A DNA stretch of 64,000 nt. Source: CBDCWO01 sp965223405 (lineage in GTDB: Bacteria > Bacteroidota > Bacteroidia > Chitinophagales > Saprospiraceae). This document shows positions 35,745-44,972 of this stretch, in pieces (positions within the stretch are counted from its first letter, which is position 1; every line of letters starts with the position of its first letter). Location of the stretch: NCBI GenBank assembly GCA_965223405.1, contig CBDCWO010000006.1, forward strand, positions 3,658,001-3,722,000, written 5' to 3'. A program made the translations under genes and the position numbers. A model generated the notes under the pieces. The model was not told the origin of the DNA and searched no databases. It worked only from the letters and a program-made list of their open reading frames with translations.

Positions 35745-37088
35745 ATGGCTGAACATTTACGTTTTTTCGGATTCCTGATTCTTTTTTCGTTCGTTTTTGT
35801 ACAATGTCAGGAGGTAAGTGATGATATTGATTTAGATGCAGAACTGCTTTCGGCAATTGCTAATGCAGCTGAAAACGGGCAAGTTGCATATTATATTTTA
35901 CCAGATGAATCCGATCTCGCCAATATACCCAACCAGGATCCTCACAACCCTTTAACTCCGGCCAAGGTAAAATTGGGCCGTATGTTGTTTTTTGAAACCG
36001 GACTGGCTCAGGTACCTTTTGAAGATGTGTGCTTTGAAACCTATTCCTGCTCTTCATGTCACTTGCCGGAAAAGGGCTTTTTGCCTGGTAGAATGCAGGG
36101 TATTGCTGATGGTGCCGAGGGTTATGGTATCCATGGAAAGGAAAGGCTAAAACTTCCCAACTACCTGGAATCGGAATTGGATGCTCAAGGACTGAGACCC
36201 CTTTCTCCCCTCAATGTAGCTTATGTAACGAACACACTCTGGAGTGGCATCTTTGGCGCTAAAGGAGTAAATGAAGGAACCGAAGAATACTGGACCGATT
36301 CACTTTCAAAAGTAAACTTTACCGGTTATATCGGTCTGGAAGCCCAAAATATTGAAGGATTGCATTTGCATAGGATGAAAGTCAATGACCGCGTATTGGA
36401 TGTTCATGGATATCGAAAATATTTTGATTTAGCATTTTGGGATTTTCCGGAATCCGAAAGATATTCTGAAGAAACGGCAAGTTTTGCCATTGGTGCCTAT
36501 TTAAGAACTCTGCTCACCAATCAAGCACCCTTTCAAAAATATTTGAAAGGTGACGCCAACGCACTTACAGAAAGTCAAAAACAAGGTGCAAAATTATTCT
36601 TTGGAAAAGCAAGATGCTTTCATTGTCACCATCAACCCAATTTGGGCTCGATGGAGTTTCATGCTTTAGGAGTTGCGGATTTGTATGAAATTGGCGGCCT
36701 GAATACTTCGGAGGAGGATCGAAGAATTTTGGGGAGAGCAGCATTCACAGGTCAGGAGTCAGACCGCTTTCGTTTCCGAGTTGCTGGTCTTTATAATGTT
36801 AAAGATTATGCAACCTATTTTCATGGAAGTAGTAAGACTACTCTTGAGGAGGTGGTTACGTTTAAAGTAGAAGCAAAATCCGAAAACAAATTAGTGCCGG
36901 ATAATCAATTATCTGGAAAGTTCAGACCTTTAGACTTGTCACCTGCTGAACAAACCCAGCTTGTGGATTTTTTAAGAAATGGACTTCACGATGCCAATAT
37001 GATGCGCCATGTGCCAAGAAATTCACTGTCGGGTGGGTGTATTCCTAATAATGATCAAAGATCAAAACAGGATTTGGGGTGTGAGTAG
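35745..37088 (+). CDS. di-haem cytochrome c peroxidase (MauG/CcpA family) lipoprotein
   Basis: Two haem-binding motifs are present, CSSCH (Cys102-His106) and CFHCH (Cys291-His295), the hallmark of bacterial di-haem peroxidases. Family sequence also appears in LGRMLFFETGLAQ, SPLNVAYVTNTLWSG, LTESQKQGAKLFFGKARCFHCH and FRFRVAGLYNVKDYATYFHGSSKTTLEEVV. The leader FLILFSFVFVQC (Cys21) predicts a lipoprotein facing the periplasm. The enzyme would reduce hydrogen peroxide with electrons from small c-type cytochromes. It may instead be a MauG-like oxidase, since sequence alone cannot separate these. Regulation is probably through the two palindromes upstream. Confidence 0.9.
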   Translation: MAEHLRFFGFLILFSFVFVQCQEVSDDIDLDAELLSAIANAAENGQVAYYILPDESDLANIPNQDPHNPLTPAKVKLGRMLFFETGLAQVPFEDVCFETYSCSSCHLPEKGFLPGRMQGIADGAEGYGIHGKERLKLPNYLESELDAQGLRPLSPLNVAYVTNTLWSGIFGAKGVNEGTEEYWTDSLSKVNFTGYIGLEAQNIEGLHLHRMKVNDRVLDVHGYRKYFDLAFWDFPESERYSEETASFAIGAYLRTLLTNQAPFQKYLKGDANALTESQKQGAKLFFGKARCFHCHHQPNLGSMEFHALGVADLYEIGGLNTSEEDRRILGRAAFTGQESDRFRFRVAGLYNVKDYATYFHGSSKTTLEEVVTFKVEAKSENKLVPDNQLSGKFRPLDLSPAEQTQLVDFLRNGLHDANMMRHVPRNSLSGGCIPNNDQRSKQDLGCE

Positions 37089-37093
37089 GTAAA

Positions 37094-37163
37094 TTTGCTA
37101 TTTGCTATTTGCTATTTGCTATTTGCTATTTGCTATTTGCTATTTGTTATTTGCTATTTGCTT
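37094..37163. repeat. heptamer tandem repeat (TTTGCTA), ten units
   Basis: Ten consecutive 7-bp units begin right after the peroxidase gene; eight are exactly TTTGCTA and two differ by one base (TTTGTTA, TTTGCTT). Seven-base periodicity would let slippage alter spacing, but no gene starts nearby on either strand. Confidence 0.9.
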
Positions 37164-37170
37164 TGCCCAA

Positions 37171-37694
37171 ATCAATTTGTAATTCAAAAATCTTGTTGTC
37201 ACGGAAATTCCACCCCATATCCCCTCAAGGGGAACAGCCTAACTATTTAGATTAAGCCCCTCTTCCATTCAATTCTTTGGACATTTACCATTTGTTTTGG
37301 CCTGTTGTGGGCAGGAAATGTGGTCTTCGGCTAAATGTAATTTGCTCACTTCGGCTTTGAGGCACGAGTTTCGAGGCCAAGCCATATTGCACATTACAAC
37401 TCATTTTGCAATACAAGAATCTTGTTGCCAAAGATTCCACCCCATATCCCCTCAAGGGGAACAACCTACCTATTTAGATTAAGCCCTTCTTCCATTCAAT
37501 TCATTGGACATTTACGATTTGTTTTGACCTGTTGTGGGCAGGAAATGTGGTCTTCGGCTAAATGTAATTTGCTCACTTCGGCTTTGAGGCACGAGTTTCG
37601 AGGCCAAGCCATATTGCACATTACAACTCATTTTGCAATTACAAGAATCTTGTTGCCAAAGATTCCACCCCATATCCCCTCAAGGGGAACAACC
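37171..37694. repeat. 227/228-bp tandem repeat, 2.2 copies
   Basis: A unit of about 227 bp occurs twice in tandem and starts a third time. The marker CACCCCATATCCCCTCAAGG begins at 37211, 37438 and 37666, giving periods of 227 and 228. The third copy breaks off at 37694. Each unit has a CCCCTCAAGGGG palindrome-like core. The copies are nearly identical except for scattered changes in the first. No open frame of protein character runs through it; the frames that do exist are repeat translations. Confidence 0.88.
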
Positions 37695-37742
37695 ATTATT
37701 CAGGCATTGTCATTTGTCACACTACTCACAACTCACAACTCA

Positions 37743-39566
37743 CTAATGTTTACTAGTTTCTCGTTCTTCCCACCCACTTTTTCCTTCATCCATGTAAATC
37801 TCAATTAATGATCTCGATACCCTTTCATCGACCTCTTCTACCAATTGGATGCGAAGTGGATTGGATAATTTTGCCTTCCATTTCATAATTGGTTGATAGG
37901 GTTTGGTCGAATTATCAGTTTCATACACCAAGTAGGCCCATTTTTCCATAAACATACTTCCTTTCATTGCTGGAATTACCTGTTGCATATTGGATGCAAG
38001 AAAGCTTAATGATAATGCCCGGGACCAATAGATCCAGGGGCCGCCTGTGATATAGAAATAGGGATTGAGCAATCGGTTGCGTGATTCCAATCCGATATTG
38101 GAGTATTCCAGATTAATACCTGCAAATCCAAGGCCGGATTCTTGATTGTAAAAAGTAATCCAAGGGATGTCAGCCTCCATTTTGAGATCGGTCAGATCAG
38201 CCATATTTTTAACATCATATGTAATTACAGAGTCCCTTATTACATCATACCAGGCTGCATGAGTCATTAGTTCCCGCTTAAATACAATTTCTGCATTGCG
38301 AAGGGCAATGCATTGCACGGTCTCATTGATTCTCATGCTGGTTGTACTGATAAAATAGGGGACTTCCGGATAGAATTTATAACGCACTGAGGCATCTACT
38401 TCTGGCATTTCTCGTAAATTCCCCCAAAATTCACCAGTTGCCAACACAGGTCCTGTAATGGATTTCATGTGTTGATCGTGTTTCCAATCCGCCGTATGTG
38501 TCCAGGCTCTGGGAGGGACATAAATGCCAGGATTCCAATGGATTGCGCCATTGGTTTCCATCCGATGGAATAAAGGAGATTGGGGTTTGTTTTTCAAAGT
38601 AATTTGGTCCAGATGGCCGGAATTGGGATGTAAGATGGCTTCAAAATGATTGTTGGTGATTCTTAGTCCAGGCAATTCCCCTTGGATCTGAAGATCGGAA
38701 TGATACACCTTAGCCATAGCCTTTTCATTATTATAATAGACCAGGTAAACTTTGCTTTGATGGGCTTCGACATCAGCTAAGAAAGCGACCTTGCAGGTAA
38801 CTGTAGGCATCCAAAGTGGAATTTTTCTTGGGGGTTGCCCCTCTTCGATGGGAGCCAGATCGTCTGCCTCCTCATACTTCTGTATATCAAATACTTGGCT
38901 TGCTACTTCGTTTAGGCTGAAATCATCAGGATTGACGGCTGCTACTCTTATTTCTCTTTTTAAGTCATGAACTTCATCAGGGTAAAATGGAAGCAACACT
39001 TCCACGGGTTCATTTTTCCGATCCTCTCCGGCTGTTTCACTTAATACGATCGATTTATAACTCTTCCAGGCCGGATCAAATACTCCGGTTTGAGAGGGTG
39101 CTGTCAATTGAATCGAGGCAGAAACGAAACGATCATTTTCGGAAGGTTTCGCTGATTCCTTTAGTCTAACTTTTACTGATAGCTTATAGGTTTCTCCTGG
39201 CTTCCATTTCAACCATCCGGTAATATAAGGGTGTTCATATTTGGTATTATCTTGCGACAAAGCATATCCGGAAGGAGGGCGATGGGCAATTGCAGGTTTA
39301 TCCCTTTCCTCTTGGTGATTACCAGTATATAAATTTACGAATCGGATTGCCCTATCATTTACCGAAGCTTCTACCTCAATTATGGATGGTTCTTCCAGCT
39401 CCATATGTAATTTGAAGTGATAAAATGGGATCGCCGGCACCGGATAGTTCAATTCTCCATGTGTGATTTTAAACGACTTTGGTTTCTCAGTAGACCGCGC
39501 ACTGAAAGTCAAGGCAATACAAAATAGTATTAACCACCAAGGAAAAGTGTTTTTTGTTTTCATCAT
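37743..39566 (-). CDS. large secreted protein, unknown (carbohydrate-active-like)
   Basis: A signal peptide (TFPWWLILFCIALTFSARS) starts at the tandem ATGs at 39566/39563; an earlier in-frame ATG at 39578 is less leader-like. Residues ~25-180 form a beta-sandwich with a galactose-binding-like feel (YITGWLKWKPGETYKLSVKV). After a linker there is a supersandwich-type segment (LRITNNHFEAILHPNSGHLDQITLK) reminiscent of mutarotase-like folds found in polysaccharide lyases and some glycosidases. Conserved Trp/His/Tyr clusters (AIHWNPGIYVPPRAWTHTADW) could line a sugar site. It is the second gene of a two-gene minus-strand operon, 34 bp behind the 889-residue gene. No known family can be named. Confidence 0.6.
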   Translation of the reverse strand: MMKTKNTFPWWLILFCIALTFSARSTEKPKSFKITHGELNYPVPAIPFYHFKLHMELEEPSIIEVEASVNDRAIRFVNLYTGNHQEERDKPAIAHRPPSGYALSQDNTKYEHPYITGWLKWKPGETYKLSVKVRLKESAKPSENDRFVSASIQLTAPSQTGVFDPAWKSYKSIVLSETAGEDRKNEPVEVLLPFYPDEVHDLKREIRVAAVNPDDFSLNEVASQVFDIQKYEEADDLAPIEEGQPPRKIPLWMPTVTCKVAFLADVEAHQSKVYLVYYNNEKAMAKVYHSDLQIQGELPGLRITNNHFEAILHPNSGHLDQITLKNKPQSPLFHRMETNGAIHWNPGIYVPPRAWTHTADWKHDQHMKSITGPVLATGEFWGNLREMPEVDASVRYKFYPEVPYFISTTSMRINETVQCIALRNAEIVFKRELMTHAAWYDVIRDSVITYDVKNMADLTDLKMEADIPWITFYNQESGLGFAGINLEYSNIGLESRNRLLNPYFYITGGPWIYWSRALSLSFLASNMQQVIPAMKGSMFMEKWAYLVYETDNSTKPYQPIMKWKAKLSNPLRIQLVEEVDERVSRSLIEIYMDEGKSGWEERETSKH

Positions 39567-39600
39567 TGTATAATTCATAATTAGATGATTTCATTTACCT

Positions 39601-42270
39601 TCATCGAGTTGTTATAAGATTCATACTTCTCATTTGATCCAAACCCTCTTTCCAATGGCCTCCATGCCCCCATAGATAATAGGAAAAATACATCGTACTT
39701 TGTTGAATGATGGGAGTCCAGGGCTGAAATTCCATATAGTAGTGATGAGCATCTCTGTTTCTGGGGTGATTCATCCACATATGTAAGAATAGAGGTTGCT
39801 TAACCGGAAATGCACCAATGAATGTTATATCTTCCTGGGAATCGTAGCCAGCATTCCATCCTTCTTTTAGATGGATCACTTGACCATAATAGTTTTCCGG
39901 CCTCATTCTAAACTCTTTGTACCCATCCAAGGTGTTTACAGTGAAAACATCTTCAGTCCAATGCTTTTCACCAATTTCCAAAATAGGCTGGGGACCCAAT
40001 ACATTCGCCTCAGGATTCTTAAAAGTCAATGCAAATCTTACCTCCAGAAGTGGCGAATTTCCATACAACGTGAATGTTTTTTTTAATTGATTTCCGTAAT
40101 AATCGGCAATCATTTCTACACGCACAAAATCCCCTTCCTGCTTAATGATTTTTGCTTCATACACTTTATGTGTTTCCATACTTGCTTGACCTAAAAAATC
40201 TTCAAAGCCTCCATATGGATAGTATCCACGTTTTCTGAATTCTCTCTTGTGATCAATAGCTTTTTTAGGCCAAAGTTTGAAAAGAACATTATCGTTTCTG
40301 CTTTTAACTATGAACTCGATCACTCGGGCTCCTGTAGTCAGCAACGTAACTTGGATTGAATCATTTTCCATTCTGTATTCGTTAACTCCATCACTATTTA
40401 GATCCATTTCATAGAGATAGGCTTTACCTTTGGCAGCTCCTACTCCAAGTTGATTGCTAGAATTGGCGCCAAGAGCACTTACTTGCACTGTATAATTTCC
40501 CGGTTTAAGCTTTAAGTTGAAATTCAAATCTTTAAAAGTACTTTGGGTGGTCTCACAAGTCTTTGAATCTTTGAAAATTGCTTGGTTATACCCTTGTTCA
40601 TACACTTCAATATGCACAGGGAAGCTGTTTTGCCGGGAATAATTGTGAATTGTAACCGGGAATTTAACTTCGGGTGCATGTCCGTAAAGCAATTGATGGG
40701 CTGATATCACCGGTGGGAGATCCAACATAGTAATCGTTCTTTTTACTTGATTATCCCAACTAAAATTAATACCAATAGGATTCGTGCTTCCCAGAGCAGA
40801 TCGGTCCGGTTGAACCTCAAAACTCAGATGTTTTTCACTATTTGCTGGTATGGCAAGCTCCAGTCCTTGACTATTATCGATATTTAACTTATCAGAAGTT
40901 GTTATATGGAGCTTTCCTTTAATTGAAAACGCATTTTTATTAGCCAAGACTACTTTCAATTGATAACCTTCCATCCGGGCTGTGATATTTATGCGATCTC
41001 CATAATAGTCTTCGAGATACTGCTTGTCCAAATAGAGCAGTTGAAGAGCTTGGCGGTAATTGTCCGGACCTATCATAAGAGCTTTATCCTGGATTGCAAC
41101 CGATTTGCGTTTCATGATGGCATCAAAAATGGTCGCTTGGGTCAATTGCTTATCCTTCTCTATAAAAAGTACCATTGAAGAAGTCAAATCATCTTTTAAT
41201 ACTCCGGTTTTGTTGATAAAAGGCCATTTTCCGTTATCGATTTGCTCTTTGTTTCCAGGATGAACAATATGGCCATCAAATTCGAATCCCTCCCAATCCG
41301 GACTATATACCGGCTTAAACACATACCCACCTCTTTGATGAGCATAATCATACCAGGATTCTTTGGTGGCCATATCTTGAACTTGTAAACCTTCATAATT
41401 TTTGCATCCGTAAATCGGATTAAATCCAACATCCGCAACAATGGGTAAGTCAATCTCATTTACCCAATTGGTAAGTTCTTCTTGGGCCAAAAAATCCATG
41501 TATCCGTCAAAAACAAACCAGGAGCAACCTTCATTCATTCCGATTCCAATTAATTCTAAGGGATGACCCGGAGTACAGGTGACGCTTTTAAGTAGTGAAC
41601 CAACTCCAAACCAGCCTTTATGCAAGGTGTATTTTTCCAAAATAGAGGTAGTACTCAGAATAATCTCCAAAAAGCGATAAGCTTGCTTTTTAGAAGAGGA
41701 GGACACGACCAACAGATTACGGTTTTCCTTCGATAAGACGAACGCTTTTATCAAAGCGCTATTTTTAGCGCCATACTGATGACTATTAATCACTTTTATC
41801 CAGGTGAAAAGAGGATCAGCTTTTGCTTCCAATCGGGCACCTAATTCCGATGTTGGATCAAGAATTGCCAGAACATGTTCATTTTTCAGGGATGCCTCAA
41901 GCTTCGCTTCGTCCGGGTATTTCAAAATTTGGTATGAATGGGCCGATAATTCTGAAATAAAACCCTCTTGCATGAGTAATCCGGGTATTCCGATGTCCTC
42001 CGCAGCATCCACTTTACTCTGTAAAATGGTGTTCCGGATATCAGGAGTGCTCATCTTGAAGAGATTTCCATAGCGATACCAGTTCATGTATGTATTATGC
42101 CAATGGTTGGTGTATCCGTTGAATTGTTCATAGTGATCGACTGGATATACGTTGGTGTTGAAGTCCAATAAATCATAACCATCAAGCGATTGGGCAATGC
42201 ATGGAACAGTAAGAATCGAGAAGAGAATGGTCACAACTAAATTGGTACAGAATCTAAGCTTATTTTTCAT
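39601..42270 (-). CDS. large secreted multidomain protein, unknown (carbohydrate-active-like)
   Basis: The start is placed at the ATG at 42270, which gives the signal peptide MKNKLRFCTNLVVTILFSIL; the 36 codons upstream lack leader character. About 889 residues remain. The first ~400 have a His/Trp/Tyr-rich start (YTNHWHNTYMNWYRYGNLF) and conserved GIGMNEGCSWFVFDGYMDFL and IVADVGFNPIYGCKNY stretches. Two Ig-like domains occupy about 415-620. The C-terminal ~260 residues contain a supersandwich (YEMDLNSDGVNEYRMENDSI; VRVEMIADYYGNQLKKTFTLYG) of mutarotase-like type. Co-transcription with the following secreted gene suggests joint action on an extracellular glycan, which is inference. Confidence 0.6.
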   Translation of the reverse strand: MKNKLRFCTNLVVTILFSILTVPCIAQSLDGYDLLDFNTNVYPVDHYEQFNGYTNHWHNTYMNWYRYGNLFKMSTPDIRNTILQSKVDAAEDIGIPGLLMQEGFISELSAHSYQILKYPDEAKLEASLKNEHVLAILDPTSELGARLEAKADPLFTWIKVINSHQYGAKNSALIKAFVLSKENRNLLVVSSSSKKQAYRFLEIILSTTSILEKYTLHKGWFGVGSLLKSVTCTPGHPLELIGIGMNEGCSWFVFDGYMDFLAQEELTNWVNEIDLPIVADVGFNPIYGCKNYEGLQVQDMATKESWYDYAHQRGGYVFKPVYSPDWEGFEFDGHIVHPGNKEQIDNGKWPFINKTGVLKDDLTSSMVLFIEKDKQLTQATIFDAIMKRKSVAIQDKALMIGPDNYRQALQLLYLDKQYLEDYYGDRINITARMEGYQLKVVLANKNAFSIKGKLHITTSDKLNIDNSQGLELAIPANSEKHLSFEVQPDRSALGSTNPIGINFSWDNQVKRTITMLDLPPVISAHQLLYGHAPEVKFPVTIHNYSRQNSFPVHIEVYEQGYNQAIFKDSKTCETTQSTFKDLNFNLKLKPGNYTVQVSALGANSSNQLGVGAAKGKAYLYEMDLNSDGVNEYRMENDSIQVTLLTTGARVIEFIVKSRNDNVLFKLWPKKAIDHKREFRKRGYYPYGGFEDFLGQASMETHKVYEAKIIKQEGDFVRVEMIADYYGNQLKKTFTLYGNSPLLEVRFALTFKNPEANVLGPQPILEIGEKHWTEDVFTVNTLDGYKEFRMRPENYYGQVIHLKEGWNAGYDSQEDITFIGAFPVKQPLFLHMWMNHPRNRDAHHYYMEFQPWTPIIQQSTMYFSYYLWGHGGHWKEGLDQMRSMNLITTR

Positions 42271-42525
42271 TTTCAGTTGATTTATTTTGTTTGTGTGTTT
42301 CGCTTGGATTGGTATGAGGAAAATATAATTTTCCCAATGTAAATTTGGATCCCAAAAGTAGTTTTTCCATTCCTCCAACCTGACTTGAAAATACTAATAT
42401 TTCTGAAGATGCTGGTCAGGCTGCGATAAATTATTAAGTTATTTAAATTACGTCTATGGGAACTAGTTTTTGTTGAACCAATTTTAGGCTAATATTGTAC
42501 TTTGTAGGGCATTTAATTTATTAAA

Positions 42526-43968
42526 GTGGAGAAAAGAATATTACTTGTAAAACCGGATACCTTCAACAATGAAAACCATTGGTATGCTAAAGCATTAAAT
42601 GCAACTATTCATCCAATGGTGAACTTCTTTCTTAATCTAGATGAAAGGAAGATAATATCAAGGTATTGCCATCTAAATCCAAAGGTGGATAAAGACAAGC
42701 TCAAGGAGATTTTGTCTTACCAATGTAAGTACTTTCTCTGGAGTGGTGCTGACCTCTTTAATGCCACTTCTGAGGATGGAAATAGACAAATGGTGGTTAT
42801 AGAAAATAATTCCTGTCCATCGGGACAAAAATCTATGCCTTTGGTAGATGATAATAAAGAAGATGGATCTTACAGACTGCTCATTGAACGAACTTTTAAA
42901 CCCTTTCTTAAACCCCGACAAGGAGTTTCAAGAATTAAAGGGAAACTGGGAGTAATCTATGATAAAAACTATATGGAGACTTCTGGCTATGCAGGGGTGA
43001 TTGCTGATGTGTTTAATGAAGATGTATTGCTAATACCTTATTATGATGGGGGTGAGAATGAGCATATCAAACTTGAAGACAAAATATTTCATGTTCATTT
43101 TAGAGGAGAATGGATTCCTTTACGCGCTGCCTTTCGATATGTTACCCAGAAACCTTGGAACAGGTTGCCCCTGCATTCCAGGACAAAAATATTAAACCCG
43201 ATAGTGGCCTGTCTTGCTGGTGGAAGAAATAAGATGGTTGCGGCCAAGGCTTATGATCTCTATAATTCTGAATTAGCGCAATATGGATTAAAAATTAATA
43301 TGCCTGAAACCATTTGGGATATTAGCAAAGCTGAGATTCCATTGTGGGTTCAAAAACTTGGTGGACATGCCGTGGTTAAGATACCGTACTCCAATGCAGG
43401 ACAAGGTGTTTTTACGATAACCAATGAAAGAGAACTAGAAGCTTTTATGGAAACTGAAGTTAACTATGAACGATACATTGTTCAAAGTCTGATTGGCAAT
43501 TACAATTGGAGTTCCAGAAGTGAGGAGGGTAAATATTATCACGTTGGAACAATTCCAACAAAAAATGGCTCTACTTATGTTGCAGATATAAGAATGATGG
43601 TAAGCAGTACCGAAGAGGGTATTCGTCCATTATGCATTTATTCAAGAAGAGCAAGCGAGCCCCTTGCCGATTATTTAATGAAGGGAAGTAATTCCTGGGC
43701 TATGCTGGGAACAAATTTATCCATCAAAAAAGGTGAGAACGAATGGGGCTCGGATACCAATCGTCTAATGCTTATGGACCGGCGTGATTTTAATAAGCTT
43801 GGTTTAGGATTGGATGACTTGATCGAAGCTTTTATTCAAACAGTTTTGTCGACGATTGCCATTGATAAAATGTGTATTAACTTGTATAATTCAAAAGGAA
43901 AGTTTAAACAAAAGCTCTTTAAGTCTTTGAACAATGATATTACGTTGTTAAATGAGATCATGCTATGA
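42526..43968 (+). CDS. ATP-grasp-like ligase, unknown family
   Basis: The start is a GTG at 42526. The 480-residue protein has an N-terminal domain with IENNSCPSGQKSMPLVDD (about residues 92-109), recalling the N-x-PSG element of circularly permuted ATP-grasps. A GKLGVIYDKNYMETSGYAGVIADVF segment follows. The central ATP-grasp-like lobe has VVKIPYSNAGQGVFTITNEREL (nucleotide-binding loop) and later IVQSLIGNYNW and YVADIRMMVS. A C-terminal helical part ends NDITLLNEIML. It could ligate a carboxylate to an amine or thiol using ATP; the substrate is unknown. Its stop overlaps the next ATP-grasp gene by four bases (ATGA), which implies translational coupling. Confidence 0.6.
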   Translation: MEKRILLVKPDTFNNENHWYAKALNATIHPMVNFFLNLDERKIISRYCHLNPKVDKDKLKEILSYQCKYFLWSGADLFNATSEDGNRQMVVIENNSCPSGQKSMPLVDDNKEDGSYRLLIERTFKPFLKPRQGVSRIKGKLGVIYDKNYMETSGYAGVIADVFNEDVLLIPYYDGGENEHIKLEDKIFHVHFRGEWIPLRAAFRYVTQKPWNRLPLHSRTKILNPIVACLAGGRNKMVAAKAYDLYNSELAQYGLKINMPETIWDISKAEIPLWVQKLGGHAVVKIPYSNAGQGVFTITNERELEAFMETEVNYERYIVQSLIGNYNWSSRSEEGKYYHVGTIPTKNGSTYVADIRMMVSSTEEGIRPLCIYSRRASEPLADYLMKGSNSWAMLGTNLSIKKGENEWGSDTNRLMLMDRRDFNKLGLGLDDLIEAFIQTVLSTIAIDKMCINLYNSKGKFKQKLFKSLNNDITLLNEIML

Positions 43969-44972
43969 AAAGTTATCGGGTTCTATGTTTAACTGATCAT
44001 GCCAAGCATAGCAAAGAGAACTCTCTTTACGCCATAGTATCAGCGATGTCTAAACATCCAAGATGTGAAAAAATTGTAGTTGCAAGCCGTTCGGTAGCAG
44101 TAAATTTTGCTTTTTTTGAGCATCGTGATTTTACAAAATTGTATGGATTGAGGATTGGAAATGGATTTAACTATGAGGAAGCAAAAAAGAGTCTTGTCGA
44201 TTTAAAACTTGAAATAAATCCTGCTGAATTTAATATTATTTTCTTGCGCCTGCCAAGACCTATTTCTGATGATTTTCTCAGAGCATTAGAAAGTTATTTT
44301 TGTAATGCATGTATCATAAATCGACCTTCAGGTATAGTTAAGTGTAGTAACAAATCAGTCCTATTAAACTTTCAAGATGTATGTCCCCCTATCAAGTTTT
44401 GTAGGTCTCTAGATGAAATTATCGCCTTTGCTGAAAAATTTGAATTGGTATTAAAACCGCTTAAAGAATACGGCGGTAAAGGCTTGTTGCGAGTCAATAA
44501 GGATAAACTCAACGATGGTAAAAACGATTATAAAACACTTGCATACCTGAAAACTATAGAACGACAAATCCAAGAGGAAGGGTATTTGGCCATGAAGTTT
44601 TTGAAGAATGTAAATCAAGGGGATAAGAGATTGATTGTTGTGGATGGAGAAATACTGGCTGCATCTCTAAGACTACCAGAATCGGGTTCCTGGTTATGTA
44701 ATGTAGCTGTGGGTGGCAAATCTTTTAAAACTGATGTTGATGACCGAGAGCTTGAAATTGTGGCAAGAATCAATCCATTTCTGAATAATCACGGGATTTT
44801 AATCTATGGGGCAGATACTCTGGTAGATGATAATGGAGCAAGGATTCTATCAGAGATCAATACCCTAAGCATAGGAGGATTCCCACAGGCAGAAGAGCAA
44901 ACGGGGAAACCTATCATCAAAGTTACCATTGATAAAATATTTAATTATGCGGATGTTCAACTCGAAAAATGA
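43965..44972 (+). CDS. glutathione-synthetase-like ATP-grasp ligase
   Basis: The 335 residues follow the prokaryotic GshB pattern. An N-terminal pre-ATP-grasp domain ends with IIFLRLPRPISDDFLRALE and IINRPSGIVKCSNKSVLL. The ATP-grasp domain then has ELVLKPLKEYGGKGLLRV (Lys plus Gly-loop), a lid region, DKRLIVVDGEILAASLRLPESGSWLCNVAVGG and a metal-site strand ARILSEINTLSIGGFPQ (Glu and Asn as in GshB). GshB adds glycine to gamma-glutamylcysteine, but no gshA homologue is near and this copy is divergent, so a different amine substrate is likely. It overlaps both neighbours and belongs to the operon that leads into polyamine genes. Confidence 0.75.
   Translation: MKSYRVLCLTDHAKHSKENSLYAIVSAMSKHPRCEKIVVASRSVAVNFAFFEHRDFTKLYGLRIGNGFNYEEAKKSLVDLKLEINPAEFNIIFLRLPRPISDDFLRALESYFCNACIINRPSGIVKCSNKSVLLNFQDVCPPIKFCRSLDEIIAFAEKFELVLKPLKEYGGKGLLRVNKDKLNDGKNDYKTLAYLKTIERQIQEEGYLAMKFLKNVNQGDKRLIVVDGEILAASLRLPESGSWLCNVAVGGKSFKTDVDDRELEIVARINPFLNNHGILIYGADTLVDDNGARILSEINTLSIGGFPQAEEQTGKPIIKVTIDKIFNYADVQLEK

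Noticed and set aside
37297..37808. Frames that translate the 227-bp tandem repeat
   Set aside because: The same peptide recurs with the repeat period and stops with it, so this is a translation of non-coding repeat DNA.
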